Shown: one piece after another, positions 29,067 to 37,353 of the stretch
Layout of the letters: each line of letters begins with the position of its first letter
Numbering within the stretch: position 1 is the stretch's first letter
NCBI GenBank assembly: GCA_964586225.1
Contig: CAZPHD010000029.1
Span: 1 to 39,976 of the forward strand
Origin: JANJUB01 sp964586225
Lineage (GTDB): Bacteria; Armatimonadota; Fimbriimonadia; Fimbriimonadales; Fimbriimonadaceae
Direction: 5' to 3'
Length of the DNA stretch: 39,976 nucleotides
Made by a program: the position numbers and the translations under genes
The notes under the pieces: generated by a model
Database searches by the model: none
Seen by the model: the letters and a program-made list of their open reading frames with translations, nothing else
Told to the model about the DNA's origin: nothing

Positions 29067-29151
29067 CCCCTCACCCCCCAACCCCCTCTCCCCACATGGG
29101 GCGAGGGGGAGTTTCGGAGAGGCTGTCGACCACATGGGGCGAGGGGGAGTT
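29067..29151. repeat. Palindromic repeat element, copy 3 (opposite orientation, partly duplicated)
   Basis: The hairpin arms are CCCCCTCTCCCC (29082-29093) and GGGGCGAGGGGG (29098-29109) around ACAT. The flank CACCCCCCAACCCCC matches the reverse complement of the tail of copies 1 and 2. A second half-copy (CACATGGGGCGAGGGGGAG) follows at 29131-29149 and abuts the stop codon of the DinB-like gene. Confidence 0.75.
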
Positions 29152-29645
29152 CAGCGCTTGCCGACCCAGTTCGTATCGATCCCCACCGCATACAGCCGCT
29201 CCTGCAACTGCCCCAGGTGGATCCCGAGGTGCCGCAGATTCACCAGTTGGTGGTCGAGTTTGGAGATCTTGTACCAAGGAAACCCCGATGTGGGCGACGC
29301 CAAATCCAACGCATTCACCCAACCCTCGATGTGCTCGTAGACAAACTCCACATACTCCAGCAGGTCGGCCTTTGAATACGTCGTCTCCTCGGGCGGCATG
29401 CCGTCCTCGTCATCGTCCCACAGCACCACCGCCGAGGGGACGTGCTTCGCCCACGGCGTAAACGACTCGTGGTCGGGCATGCAGTAGAAGTGCGTATAGA
29501 ACAGGCCGTGGTAGGCGATCCGCCAGAACGTGCGCGGATGTTCGAAGGCGGCGACCCAGGCCTCGTCGGGGCACACTTCGATGCATTGGCGCACCATCGC
29601 GAGGCCTGCGCGATACTGACCAATCAGGGCGGGTTTGATCTCCAT
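29151..29645 (-). CDS. DinB-fold protein 1
   Basis: A 164-residue four-helix protein of the DinB/YfiT superfamily, which bind a metal with three histidines and often act as thiol-dependent transferases. It has FWRIAYHGLFYTHFY for the first His and LRHLGIHLGQL with the H-x3-H pair (residues about 141-145). I chose ATG 29645, which has GGAG 9 bases upstream and leaves 5 bases to the gene before it. The open frame upstream to 29744 overlaps that gene and is rejected. It is probably co-transcribed with DinB-fold protein 2. Its stop abuts palindromic repeat copy 3. Confidence 0.75.
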   Translation of the reverse strand: MEIKPALIGQYRAGLAMVRQCIEVCPDEAWVAAFEHPRTFWRIAYHGLFYTHFYCMPDHESFTPWAKHVPSAVVLWDDDEDGMPPEETTYSKADLLEYVEFVYEHIEGWVNALDLASPTSGFPWYKISKLDHQLVNLRHLGIHLGQLQERLYAVGIDTNWVGKR

Positions 29646-29650
29646 TTGGG

Positions 29651-30112
29651 TTAGCTCCAATGCCAGCCGCCGTCGCCCAGCAGCGTCTGAATGTAGTTCA
29701 GCTGGCCGCTGTGATACCAAACGTGCAGGTTCATAAACTCGCACCGCTTGAAACGGTTGGTTTCGCCTCGCTCGCTATGCATCGGCTCAAGCATCTGTGC
29801 CTCGGTCAGGCCGTCGATGGTGGCAAGGACCCGATCTCTTCCCTCGCGAAATGCGGCGAGCGTCTCCGATTTCGACTGCAACCCTTCCGGGGCGACAACC
29901 CAGGATACGGGCCACGAATCGACCGTCTCACCGCGCAGGAGCTGGCAAATCTTGTCGTTGATCAGCACGATTTCGTGGCTGATGTCGCAAACCCGGCGGG
30001 CGGTGCCGCCGAACTGCTGGGTAAACGCCTCTTCGGGGAGGGCCTCGAGATCCTGTTCGAAAATGTTGAGCGCCTGAGCGACCGCATCGCGGGCGTGGGA
30101 CTTGAATTCCAT
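29651..30112 (-). CDS. DinB-fold protein 2
   Basis: A 153-residue DinB/YfiT-type four-helix protein. The first metal His is in VCDISHEIVLIND, and the H-x3-H pair is in LHVWYHSGQLNYIQTLLGDG. The MEFKSHARDAVAQALNIF start is typical. It is the first gene of a two-gene unit with DinB-fold protein 1. The substrate is unknown; members of the family act on bacillithiol or similar thiols, or have no known role. Confidence 0.8.
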   Translation of the reverse strand: MEFKSHARDAVAQALNIFEQDLEALPEEAFTQQFGGTARRVCDISHEIVLINDKICQLLRGETVDSWPVSWVVAPEGLQSKSETLAAFREGRDRVLATIDGLTEAQMLEPMHSERGETNRFKRCEFMNLHVWYHSGQLNYIQTLLGDGGWHWS

Positions 30113-30129
30113 GCGACAAACGTTACCAT

Positions 30130-30441
30130 CTACGAACCGAATCTCGGTCTGTTCTCAACGCCGATCGTTGAGGAGAAGAGCTCGATCTTGCCGCAGGATG
30201 GACAGACATAGACGTCAAACGGCTCTTTGTTCACCAGGAGTTCCGCAAAGTCACCCATCATTCCATAGCGAGGCCCCTCATGAAAGTGCTTTGATCCCAT
30301 GAAGATCATAGGCGCCGCACAGCGCCCACACGGAATCGGGGGAGGCTGTGGCAGGACTCGATCGGCGCCGCACTTCCAACACTTTTTGAAGTAGTCCTCG
30401 ACTTCGTTGTCGCACGCTTTACATATCCACAGCCCTTCCAT
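30130..30441 (-). CDS. Zinc ribbon protein
   Basis: A 103-residue small protein with several C-x-x-C knuckles. CKACDNEVEDYFKKCWKCG forms one ribbon; CGRC (residues about 38-41) and CPSCGKIE near the end form a second, split by a loop with SKHFHEGPRYGMM. Such proteins often bind zinc and serve as small adaptors. No partner is evident. TAAGAT ends 6 bases before the ATG, pointing to a leaderless message. Confidence 0.75.
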   Translation of the reverse strand: MEGLWICKACDNEVEDYFKKCWKCGADRVLPQPPPIPCGRCAAPMIFMGSKHFHEGPRYGMMGDFAELLVNKEPFDVYVCPSCGKIELFSSTIGVENRPRFGS

Positions 30442-30496
30442 ATCTCAATCTTACGTGGTCAGCAGCCGACGCGTTGGATCAGAAGCCGCGACCACC

Positions 30497-30502
30497 TATA
30501 AT
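30497..30502 (+). promoter_or_regulatory. TATAAT -10 box of a leaderless gene
   Basis: A perfect TATAAT ends 6 bases before the ATG at 30509, with no Shine-Dalgarno between. Confidence 0.6.
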
Positions 30503-30508
30503 GCACGT

Positions 30509-31429
30509 ATGCTCGCGCTTCTCTTAACCGTCGCCCAAGCCAAGCCGTTCGCCGCAAACGCCGAACTGGGCAAGCCGTATCGTGTGGGCGTCGACCAAGT
30601 CGTCATTGGCACCAAGGAGAAGCTCGAACCCATCCATTGGCGGACGATCACGCTGCAGTCGGTTCGGACCGCCCACGCCTTTGGTGCGCAGGGCGAGAAT
30701 ATCGTCGCGGAGGCCGGTCAGAAGCTGATCCTGCTTGACTTCAACATCAAGAACCCCGTCAAGCGTGATATCCGCGTCTCAACCTCCGATACGCTTCGGG
30801 TGAGAGTGTGGGAAGCCGACCAGGCGAAACTCTATCGCTACATCCGGGCCACGCTCCGGGACGGAGGCACGCTAAGCAAGACGCTCAAGGCCGGCGAATC
30901 GATTGACGTGACGATCATCCTCAGCGCGCCCGAGCGCACGCCCTTCGTCCACCTGGGGTTTGCCTACGAGCGAGGCAGCGAGGGTTCAACCCGGTGGTAC
31001 GACATCGTCCCGATCGCGAAAAAGTCAACCTCGCCGTTTAGCACCGACGGATTCAACTTCGGACCATCGGCGCGCGGCAAGGCCGATGCTCCGATCGAGA
31101 TCGAGGGACTACGAGCGACGTTCGGGCGCCCTGTGAAAAAGGCTGACCACTACGCGATGACGGTGACGTACACGAACACGTTGCGTATGCCCGTCTCCTG
31201 GGGTTGGCAGTATGCGTCGACCGACCTTCAGTTTGCGAATGGCACCAAAGTGGCGGCCTATCGCGCGGTGTATGAGCCGGGCACCGACACGATGTGGGGC
31301 GGACAGCTTGCGCCGGGCGAGACACGAGCGCTTGAGTATCGGTTCTATTCCCCGCCCGACAGCCCGCCGAGCCAACTGACGATGCAACTCGAAACGAGCA
31401 AGCGCAGCGTGATCATCTCGGACTTGTGA
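30509..31429 (+). CDS. Secreted beta-rich protein, unknown function
   Basis: A 306-residue protein with a short signal-like start (MLALLLTVAQAKPFAANAEL). Two similar beta-sandwich halves seem present: residues about 20-150 (ITLQSVRTAHAF, KLILLDFNIKNPVKRDIRVS, TIILSAPERTPFVHLGFAY) and 175-300 (IEIEGLRATFGRP, YAMTVTYTNTLRMPVSWGW, RALEYRFYSPPDSPPS). The pattern of a bulky, well-defined nonpolar core with a note on forms that act at zero offset resembles DUF4352-like extracellular immunoglobulin-type domains. I do not assign a function. The longer open frame upstream of 30509 has no signal peptide and overlaps the zinc ribbon promoter. Confidence 0.6.
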   Translation: MLALLLTVAQAKPFAANAELGKPYRVGVDQVVIGTKEKLEPIHWRTITLQSVRTAHAFGAQGENIVAEAGQKLILLDFNIKNPVKRDIRVSTSDTLRVRVWEADQAKLYRYIRATLRDGGTLSKTLKAGESIDVTIILSAPERTPFVHLGFAYERGSEGSTRWYDIVPIAKKSTSPFSTDGFNFGPSARGKADAPIEIEGLRATFGRPVKKADHYAMTVTYTNTLRMPVSWGWQYASTDLQFANGTKVAAYRAVYEPGTDTMWGGQLAPGETRALEYRFYSPPDSPPSQLTMQLETSKRSVIISDL

Positions 31430-31430
31430 G

Positions 31431-32126
31431 TCACGCTGTCGTTGATTCAGGCCCGTGGGAGGGCGCGAGCTGCTGGAATTTTCCGGTGACCATGAAGCTC
31501 ACGCGCTCGGCGATGTTGACCGCGTGGTCAGCGATACGCTCGATGTGATGCAACGCAAGCAGAAGCCAACTCGCGGCGACGACGTCGTCGGGAGTGCTGC
31601 GCATCCGGTCGTGGATTTGGCCTCGAAGCTGCCGGTAGAGGTCGTCGACCTCGTCATCTCGGGCGATCACGGCGGCTACGAGATCAAGGTCGCGCTTCAC
31701 AAATGCCTGAAGCGCGTCGCGCAACATCGTCCGCGCCACACCCGCGATTCGGGGAAAGTCCACGGAGTTGGCGTCGCCGAGCTCCTTTTCAACCTTCAAT
31801 CCCGCCTTGGCGATGTCAACGGACAGATCACCCACTCGCTCAAGGTCGGTCACCATCTTGAGCGCCGTGCCAACGAGGCGCAAATCACTCGCGATGGGAC
31901 TTTGTAGGGCGAGCAAACGAACGCACCGCTCTTCGATGTCGAGATCCAGCAAATCAATCTCGTCATCGCTCCGAATGACCTCCATCGCAAGGTCGGCATC
32001 GGCCCGCACCATGGAGTCAACCGCGCGGGCCACCATCGCTTCGGCACGACTCCCCATATCCAAGAGAGCATGCTCCACTTCGGAGATTTGTTGAGACAGC
32101 ACGTTACGATGGACGTTCGGATCCAT
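31431..32126 (-). CDS. phoU: PhoU-type phosphate regulator
   Basis: A 231-residue all-helical protein of two tandem PhoU domains. Each has the metal-binding helix E/D-x-x-x-D: DLDIEERCVRLLALQSPIA with DLERVGDLSVDIAK in the first, and DDEVDDLYRQL with HIERIADHAVNIAE in the second. PhoU links the Pst phosphate transporter to the PhoR/PhoB sensor system. No pst genes are in the window, so it is separate from its usual operon. It is convergent with the gene before it; 1 base separates the two stops. Confidence 0.92.
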   Translation of the reverse strand: MDPNVHRNVLSQQISEVEHALLDMGSRAEAMVARAVDSMVRADADLAMEVIRSDDEIDLLDLDIEERCVRLLALQSPIASDLRLVGTALKMVTDLERVGDLSVDIAKAGLKVEKELGDANSVDFPRIAGVARTMLRDALQAFVKRDLDLVAAVIARDDEVDDLYRQLRGQIHDRMRSTPDDVVAASWLLLALHHIERIADHAVNIAERVSFMVTGKFQQLAPSHGPESTTA

Positions 32127-32174
32127 AGATGTCTTTGTTAAGACGTCTCGAATCCGCGATTTGAACGGCGAATG

Positions 32175-32636
32175 TTAATCGTCGCCCAACAGAGCTATCA
32201 ATTGCTCGATGTGATACACGTCGTGGCCCAACATTCCCGCTGCGTGTTCGGCAACAGTCATTGCGCCGCGCTCGGGGTGATTGAGCTTTGTGGCTTGTTG
32301 CTCATCGGTAAGACCCTGCAAAAAGACGACGGTGCGGGCTCGCTCAGCGGCGAAGCGCGCAAGCTGCACCTCAACATCTGTGATCGAATAGCCCTGCTCG
32401 ATGGCGCGGAGGCTTTCGTCATAGGGCGTGACCGTATATCCCGGGGTTTCGACCGCCGGCTTCATGCGTTCGTCGCGAAGGATGGCTTCCCAATCCGCCA
32501 TGTGCGCGATGACCTCGCGGGGCGTGAATCGGTCAGGGTGCGTGGGCGTATCCCATCGTTCGACCGGAATGAGCGACATCAGCCGCCGGAAGACCTCAGG
32601 AGTTGCCTGAAGGCCATGATGAATATAAAACCTCAT
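32175..32636 (-). CDS. DinB-fold protein 3
   Basis: A 153-residue DinB/YfiT-type protein with VIAHMADWEAILRDER for the first metal His and MLGHDVYHIEQLIALL for the H-x3-H pair. The PREVIAHMADWE pattern is closest to the DinB_2 type with a conserved H-x-x-D-W/x-E. TAGAAT ends 8 bases before the ATG. Confidence 0.8.
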   Translation of the reverse strand: MRFYIHHGLQATPEVFRRLMSLIPVERWDTPTHPDRFTPREVIAHMADWEAILRDERMKPAVETPGYTVTPYDESLRAIEQGYSITDVEVQLARFAAERARTVVFLQGLTDEQQATKLNHPERGAMTVAEHAAGMLGHDVYHIEQLIALLGDD

Positions 32637-32695
32637 CGCCGTCTATTCTAGCGCGTGGGAATCAGAGCGCGCCAACCTGTCGTACAATGTAAACG

Positions 32696-33961
32696 ATGTT
32701 GAACCGCGCACGCATCTTGGGCACGCTCGCCCTCGGCTTCGTCATGGCGGCCTCCGCGCTCGCTCAGACGCCTCCTCAAACGCCCGCCAAGCTGACCCCC
32801 GAAGTCAAGGCCGAGGTCATCAAGGAGGTCAACCGAATCGTCACGAACGTTGCGTTTGTGCCTGGGGTTGACTTTGCCAAGTGGCAGGAGTTCATGACCA
32901 GCCAACAGGAATCGGTGGACAAAGCCGAAGACCCGCGTGCATTCACCCTGGCCGTGAACACGGCCTTGCGCCAGTTCGGCATCAGCCACATCGTCATGAC
33001 GACGCCGGAAATGGCCTCGGCCCGCCGCACGCGTACCGCGGTCGGAATCGGCATTCAGATCCAACCGGAACCGGGCAAGGGCATTCGCGTCATCAACGTA
33101 TTCCCCGAGTCGCCGGCGTTCGAGGCGGGCATCCGCGAAGGCGACCTCATCGTTGAAGCCGACGGCAAGAAGGTGGACAACCCCACCCAGGTGAGCGGCG
33201 AGGAAAACACTACGGTCGAGATCAAGTTTGAGCGGGACGATAAGCTTAAGACGGTCAAGGTCACCCGGCGCAAGTATTCCAACGTTCGCCCCGAGACGCT
33301 GACCTGGGTGAACTCAGAAACGGCGCACATCCGAATCTGGACCTTTGACGTGGGCTACAGCCAGTCCAACGTGGAGAAGCTCTTCAAGGAAGCGGCCAAG
33401 GCCAAGAACGTGATTCTCGACCTTCGCAACAACCCAGGGGGTCAGGTGCTCAACATGATCCACCTGCTCAGCATCTTGCTCCCGGAGAAAGCCCCCATTG
33501 GCACCTTCATTCAGAAGGGCATGGTCAGTCGCTACGTCACGGAGACGGGCGGCAATCCCACCGATCTGGCCGCGATCGCGAAGTTCGCCGACCGACCGTT
33601 GCGCGCTGGCACTCCTCGCGTGGATCGATACAAGGGCAACTTGGCGGTGCTGGTCAACCAAGGTAGCGGCAGCGCCTCAGAGATCACGGCCGCCGCCCTC
33701 AAGGAAAACTTGAACACGCCGATCATCGGCGCGAAGTCGGCCGGAGCCGTCTTGGTTTCAGTGATGAATCCGTTGCCTCATGGCTACATGCTGCAGTATC
33801 CGCTGACCGACTTTGTCACGCCGCAGGGTGTTCGGCTTGAGGGCAATGGCGTAGAACCGATCGTTGAGGCCCCGGGTCTGATTCGCTGGGGCGAGAAGGA
33901 CGTGGCGATCGAGCGCGCGGTGCTGCTCCTGGGTCGCCTAGCGCGGCAAGAGGGCGGGTAA
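32696..33961 (+). CDS. S41 family carboxy-terminal processing protease with PDZ domain
   Basis: A 421-residue secreted protease. The signal peptide ends near SALAQ. A PDZ-type domain (residues about 115-190, AVGIGIQIQPEPGKGIRVI and FEAGIREGDLIVEADGKKV) lies before the S41 catalytic domain. VILDLRNNPGG (239-249) is a hallmark. The nucleophile lies in NQGSGSASEI (321-330), probably Ser324 or Ser326, and the general-base lysine is K347 in GAKSAG. By family it trims the C-terminal tails of envelope proteins. TACAAT ends 7 bases before the ATG. The next gene starts 10 bases after its stop. Confidence 0.88.
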   Translation: MLNRARILGTLALGFVMAASALAQTPPQTPAKLTPEVKAEVIKEVNRIVTNVAFVPGVDFAKWQEFMTSQQESVDKAEDPRAFTLAVNTALRQFGISHIVMTTPEMASARRTRTAVGIGIQIQPEPGKGIRVINVFPESPAFEAGIREGDLIVEADGKKVDNPTQVSGEENTTVEIKFERDDKLKTVKVTRRKYSNVRPETLTWVNSETAHIRIWTFDVGYSQSNVEKLFKEAAKAKNVILDLRNNPGGQVLNMIHLLSILLPEKAPIGTFIQKGMVSRYVTETGGNPTDLAAIAKFADRPLRAGTPRVDRYKGNLAVLVNQGSGSASEITAAALKENLNTPIIGAKSAGAVLVSVMNPLPHGYMLQYPLTDFVTPQGVRLEGNGVEPIVEAPGLIRWGEKDVAIERAVLLLGRLARQEGG

Positions 33962-33971
33962 TCTACGCTTC

Positions 33972-34655
33972 GTGTCGCTAGCCCTGACTCGTGAGTCGTT
34001 TTTCTGGCACAAGGTCCATTCGCTGACCGGTATCGTGCCCGTTGGGTTCTACATGGTTCAGCACCTGACGCTGAACAGTTTCAGCCTCGCGGGTGCCGAG
34101 CAATATGACCGGGTGGGCGATTTCTTCTACAGCCTGCCTGGGCACTTGTTGCTGGGTCTGGAAGTGATCGTGGTGATCATCCCGCTGCTGTTCCATATGA
34201 TCTATGGGCTGTTCATCACGTCCCGGGCGCAGCCGAACTATGTCGGCACGCGCTATCGCTGGTCACACAACCGGATGTATTGGCTCCAGCGCCTCACCGG
34301 TGTGTTCCTGATGGTCTTCCTCATCTTCCACTTCGTGACCACCACGTTGCAGGTGAAGTTGAAGGGCGACCACACCGTGGTGAACTACGCCAGCATGCAG
34401 GCTCAGTTCACGAGCTACGGCTACCTGATCTTGGTGTTCTACGCGCTGGGGGTCTTGGCTTCGAGCTACCACTTGTCGTTTGGCGTGTGGAATTTCTGCA
34501 TCCGCTGGGGCATCACGATTTCCGAGGCGGCACAGGCTCGGATTCAGCGGGTAGCGGTTTTCCTCTTCTTCGCCTTGACGCTTCTCGGATGGGCGGCCCT
34601 GGCCGGATTCCTGCGGCCCGAGCCTACCGGAGCGATCACTGCGATGCTCCGGTAG
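33972..34655 (+). CDS. sdhC: Succinate dehydrogenase cytochrome b subunit (b558-type SdhC)
   Basis: A 227-residue membrane protein with five helices: HSLTGIVPVGFYMVQHL, GLEVIVVIIPLLFHMIYGLF, LTGVFLMVFLIFHFVTTTL, LILVFYALGVLASSYHLSFG and VAVFLFFALTLLGWAALAGF. Histidines in the first four (FFWHKVHSL, QHL, FHM, FHF, YHL) fit the di-heme b558 type that anchors SdhA and SdhB. The GTG start at 33972 follows a TAATCT box that overlaps the upstream stop and ends 7 bases before it. sdhA and sdhB normally follow at once, but here a convergent DinB-like gene follows, so it is an orphan. Confidence 0.85.
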   Translation: MSLALTRESFFWHKVHSLTGIVPVGFYMVQHLTLNSFSLAGAEQYDRVGDFFYSLPGHLLLGLEVIVVIIPLLFHMIYGLFITSRAQPNYVGTRYRWSHNRMYWLQRLTGVFLMVFLIFHFVTTTLQVKLKGDHTVVNYASMQAQFTSYGYLILVFYALGVLASSYHLSFGVWNFCIRWGITISEAAQARIQRVAVFLFFALTLLGWAALAGFLRPEPTGAITAMLR

Positions 34656-34669
34656 GATTCCAGTTCGAA

Positions 34670-35143
34670 CTAGTCCATCGAGTTGTCCCCGTACAGCGTC
34701 TGGATGTAGCAGATTTGGCCCGAATGATAGATGCAGTTCCACTGGTGGATCAGCAGCACATCGGCGAGCGGCCACTCCTTCGTGCGTCCAAACGGCATCT
34801 GGATGATCTCATCGAGGCGCTCCGCCGGCAAGGCGCGAACAAACGCCTCAAACTTGGCGAGGTTCTCGTTGCCAGCTTGTTCGCACGCGTCTAGCGTCGT
34901 CAGCGCGGCCTTAGCGGCGTTGAACTCGGCCATGATCTCCTCGGTCATCTCGAAGCCGCCCATTTCGGCAATCTCCGATCCCCATGTCGGACTTAGCGCG
35001 CACTCAGCCGCGATGTCGAGAACCGAGCGGCCCGAGTCAAGCGGACGCCACTCCAACTTGTCGGCGGGCACCTTGCGCGCCTGGTGGAAAACGCCCTCGT
35101 GGGCTTGTCGAGTCAAGGTCAGAATCAGGTCTATCGTGGTCAT
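34670..35143 (-). CDS. DinB-fold protein 4
   Basis: A 157-residue DinB/YfiT-type protein, the fourth in the window. It ends QWNCIYHSGQICYIQTLYGD, very like the end of DinB-fold protein 2 (VWYHSGQLNYIQTLLGD), so the two are close paralogues. The first residue of the usual H-x3-H pair is Asn here (N-C-I-Y-H), which may change metal binding. TAGAAT ends 8 bases before the ATG. Confidence 0.78.
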   Translation of the reverse strand: MTTIDLILTLTRQAHEGVFHQARKVPADKLEWRPLDSGRSVLDIAAECALSPTWGSEIAEMGGFEMTEEIMAEFNAAKAALTTLDACEQAGNENLAKFEAFVRALPAERLDEIIQMPFGRTKEWPLADVLLIHQWNCIYHSGQICYIQTLYGDNSMD

Positions 35144-35185
35144 AATGGCTCATTCTAGCCGATGACGTATACGCTTGTCTACACC

Positions 35186-36580
35186 TTAACCGAAACTTCT
35201 CCAAACGACCGCGACCAGCATACAGACGGCGAACGCCAATCCCAGCGGTAGCAGGGTCGCAACCGCTGTCCATTTCAAGCTGCGCGTTTCCTTGTAAATG
35301 GTCAGGATGGTGGTGCTACAAGGATTGTGGAGCAGGCTGAATAAGAGGAGATTAACGGCGGTCAGCATCGTCCAGCCGCCGTGCGATACGAGGACGTCCT
35401 TGACCTGCTGATCATCAAGCTCCAGCATCACTCCCTGCTGGGCCAGACTTGACTTCGCAACATTCAAGGTCAGCATGAGAATCGCCGGGACGACGATCTC
35501 GTTCGCGGGAATCGCAACGATATACGCCACGAGAATGACGCCGTTCAGCCCGACGAAGAGCCCAATAGGATCGAGCCCGTTGACCATCCAATACGCCACC
35601 GTTTGACCGCTCACGCTCACGTTGCTAATCGTCCAGATCACCAACCCCGCGGGGGCCGCCATCACGATCGCGCGCCAAAGAACCTTGAGCGTTCGGTCGA
35701 TCATGGACGTTGCGATCGTCTGCATGATCCTCGGGGGCCGGTAGGGCGGCAGTTCCAGCGTGAAAGACGAGGCCTCGCCCTTCAGGAGCGTCCCGCTGAG
35801 AAGCTTCGAGACCAGGATCGTAGTCAGAATGCCGAGCACCGCCACACCGCCCACGGTCAATGCCGCGACGATGCTCTGCGTGCCTGTTGGCGCGAGGGTG
35901 GCGATAAAGATTGAGCTGATGAGAATCAACGTCGGCCAGCGACCGTTGCAGATCGAGAAGTTGTTGGTGATGATGGCGATCAGGCGCTCTCGCGGGCTAT
36001 CGATAATCCGAGTCGAGATGACTCCGGCCGCGTTACATCCAAATCCCATCATCATCGACAGGGCCTGTTTGCCGTGCCCGCCCGACCACTTAAATGCCCG
36101 ATCGAGGTTGAAGGCCACCCTCGGCAGATAGCCGAAGTCCTCGAGCAGCGTGAAGAGCGGGAAGAAGATCGCCATCGGCGGCAGCATCACGCTGATGACC
36201 CAAGCCGTGGCGAGATACATTCCGTCAACGAGAAGCCCGGTCAGCCACCAAGGTGAACCCAAGCCCACCATCGCATCGCGCAACATTGGATGCCCTTTGC
36301 CGATCAGAAGCTCGCCCAGCATGGCCGAAGGAACGTTGGCGCCCGCGATCGTCAACCAAAAGACCGACGCGAACAACAGGGCCATCGCCGGGAAACCCCA
36401 GATTCGGCTCGTGAAAACATCATCCAGGCGCTGGGTTAGAGCGAGCGCACGGCCTCGATTTCGCAAAGCACGATCGGACATCGCCGTCGCTTCGCCATAG
36501 ATCGTCTCCGCAACCTGATCGCGAAGGGGCCGGGCTAGGCCATTGCGCTGTTGCTCGGCCAGAGCCAACAGATCGTTCAT
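35186..36580 (-). CDS. feoB: FeoB membrane part (split FeoB, C-terminal half)
   Basis: A 464-residue membrane protein equal to the C-terminal two thirds of the iron(II) transporter FeoB. It has about eight helices with the two nucleoside-recognition (Gate) repeats. FeoB landmarks are LLEDFGYLPRVAFNLDRAF, MMMGFGCNAAGV (with the conserved Cys), FSICNGRWP, a linker with ELPPYRPP and NPCSTTILTIYKET near the end. The start overlaps the stop of the GTPase-domain gene by 4 bases (ATGA). In most bacteria both halves are one protein of 650-800 residues. The overlap suggests the halves are made together and assemble. Confidence 0.9.
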   Translation of the reverse strand: MNDLLALAEQQRNGLARPLRDQVAETIYGEATAMSDRALRNRGRALALTQRLDDVFTSRIWGFPAMALLFASVFWLTIAGANVPSAMLGELLIGKGHPMLRDAMVGLGSPWWLTGLLVDGMYLATAWVISVMLPPMAIFFPLFTLLEDFGYLPRVAFNLDRAFKWSGGHGKQALSMMMGFGCNAAGVISTRIIDSPRERLIAIITNNFSICNGRWPTLILISSIFIATLAPTGTQSIVAALTVGGVAVLGILTTILVSKLLSGTLLKGEASSFTLELPPYRPPRIMQTIATSMIDRTLKVLWRAIVMAAPAGLVIWTISNVSVSGQTVAYWMVNGLDPIGLFVGLNGVILVAYIVAIPANEIVVPAILMLTLNVAKSSLAQQGVMLELDDQQVKDVLVSHGGWTMLTAVNLLLFSLLHNPCSTTILTIYKETRSLKWTAVATLLPLGLAFAVCMLVAVVWRSFG

Positions 36581-37353
36581 ATCGCTGCCCTCACCGTGTG
36601 CGTGGTCATGCCGAGGGTGCCCGCCTGGAGTTCGTGCAGCACACTCGGATCGCCTTCAAGCAAGCGCATCGCCACCCAGCGCACGTTGTGCAAATTTGGG
36701 AAGTCCTTCTTCAGTCGCTCTGTGATGGGCTTCAAGGCACGCTCGACCTCGGGACCGTAGTCCACCTCTCGCGGAGTCGTTCGGCCTTCTTTGCCTTGGG
36801 ACACACCCTCAATCGCGTCTAGGAGTTGGGCCACCCCCATCCCGATCCGGGCCGACATCGGAATGACCGGCACGCCCAGGTCCCTTGCCAGGGCCCGATC
36901 ACCGAGCTCGATACCACGCTTTTTCGCTTCATCCATCAGGTTCAGCGCCACGACCACCCGTGGGGTGATCTCGAGGACCTGGAGGACCAGGGCAAGGTTT
37001 CTCTCAAGAGACGTTGCGTCGCACACGACGACGGTTGTATCGGGTTCGCCGAACAGCAGAAAGTCGCGCGCCACCTCTTCGTCGGGGCTGTTTGACAGCA
37101 GCGAATAGGTTCCAGGGAGGTCCACCAGCTTGTACTTCCGCCCACGCAGCTTGAAGCCACCGGTCGCCTGCACGACCGTCTTGCCTGGCCAATTGCCAAC
37201 ATGCATACGTAGCCCAGTGAGCGCATTAAAAAGCGTGGTCTTGCCCGTGTTGGGGTTGCCCGCCAATGCGACGACCGCATCGCTGTCTCCGGCGTCGACG
37301 CCAAACTTCTGAAAATCAGGCTTGAGGCCGCAGGTCTCGCAGGGTTGGCTCAT
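36577..37353 (-). CDS. feoB: FeoB GTPase part (split FeoB, N-terminal half)
   Basis: A 258-residue protein equal to the cytosolic G domain and the GDI-like part of FeoB. G1 is GNPNTGKTT (residues 32-40), G3 DLPG (78-81), G4 NLMD (138-141) and G5 SAR. The MHVGNWPGKTV switch I is typical. An extra N-terminal CETCG motif, common in FeoB of some phyla, may bind metal. It starts 4 bases inside the feoA stop and ends 4 bases inside the start of the membrane half, so all three genes are coupled. Confidence 0.9.
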   Translation of the reverse strand: MSQPCETCGLKPDFQKFGVDAGDSDAVVALAGNPNTGKTTLFNALTGLRMHVGNWPGKTVVQATGGFKLRGRKYKLVDLPGTYSLLSNSPDEEVARDFLLFGEPDTTVVVCDATSLERNLALVLQVLEITPRVVVALNLMDEAKKRGIELGDRALARDLGVPVIPMSARIGMGVAQLLDAIEGVSQGKEGRTTPREVDYGPEVERALKPITERLKKDFPNLHNVRWVAMRLLEGDPSVLHELQAGTLGMTTHTVRAAI

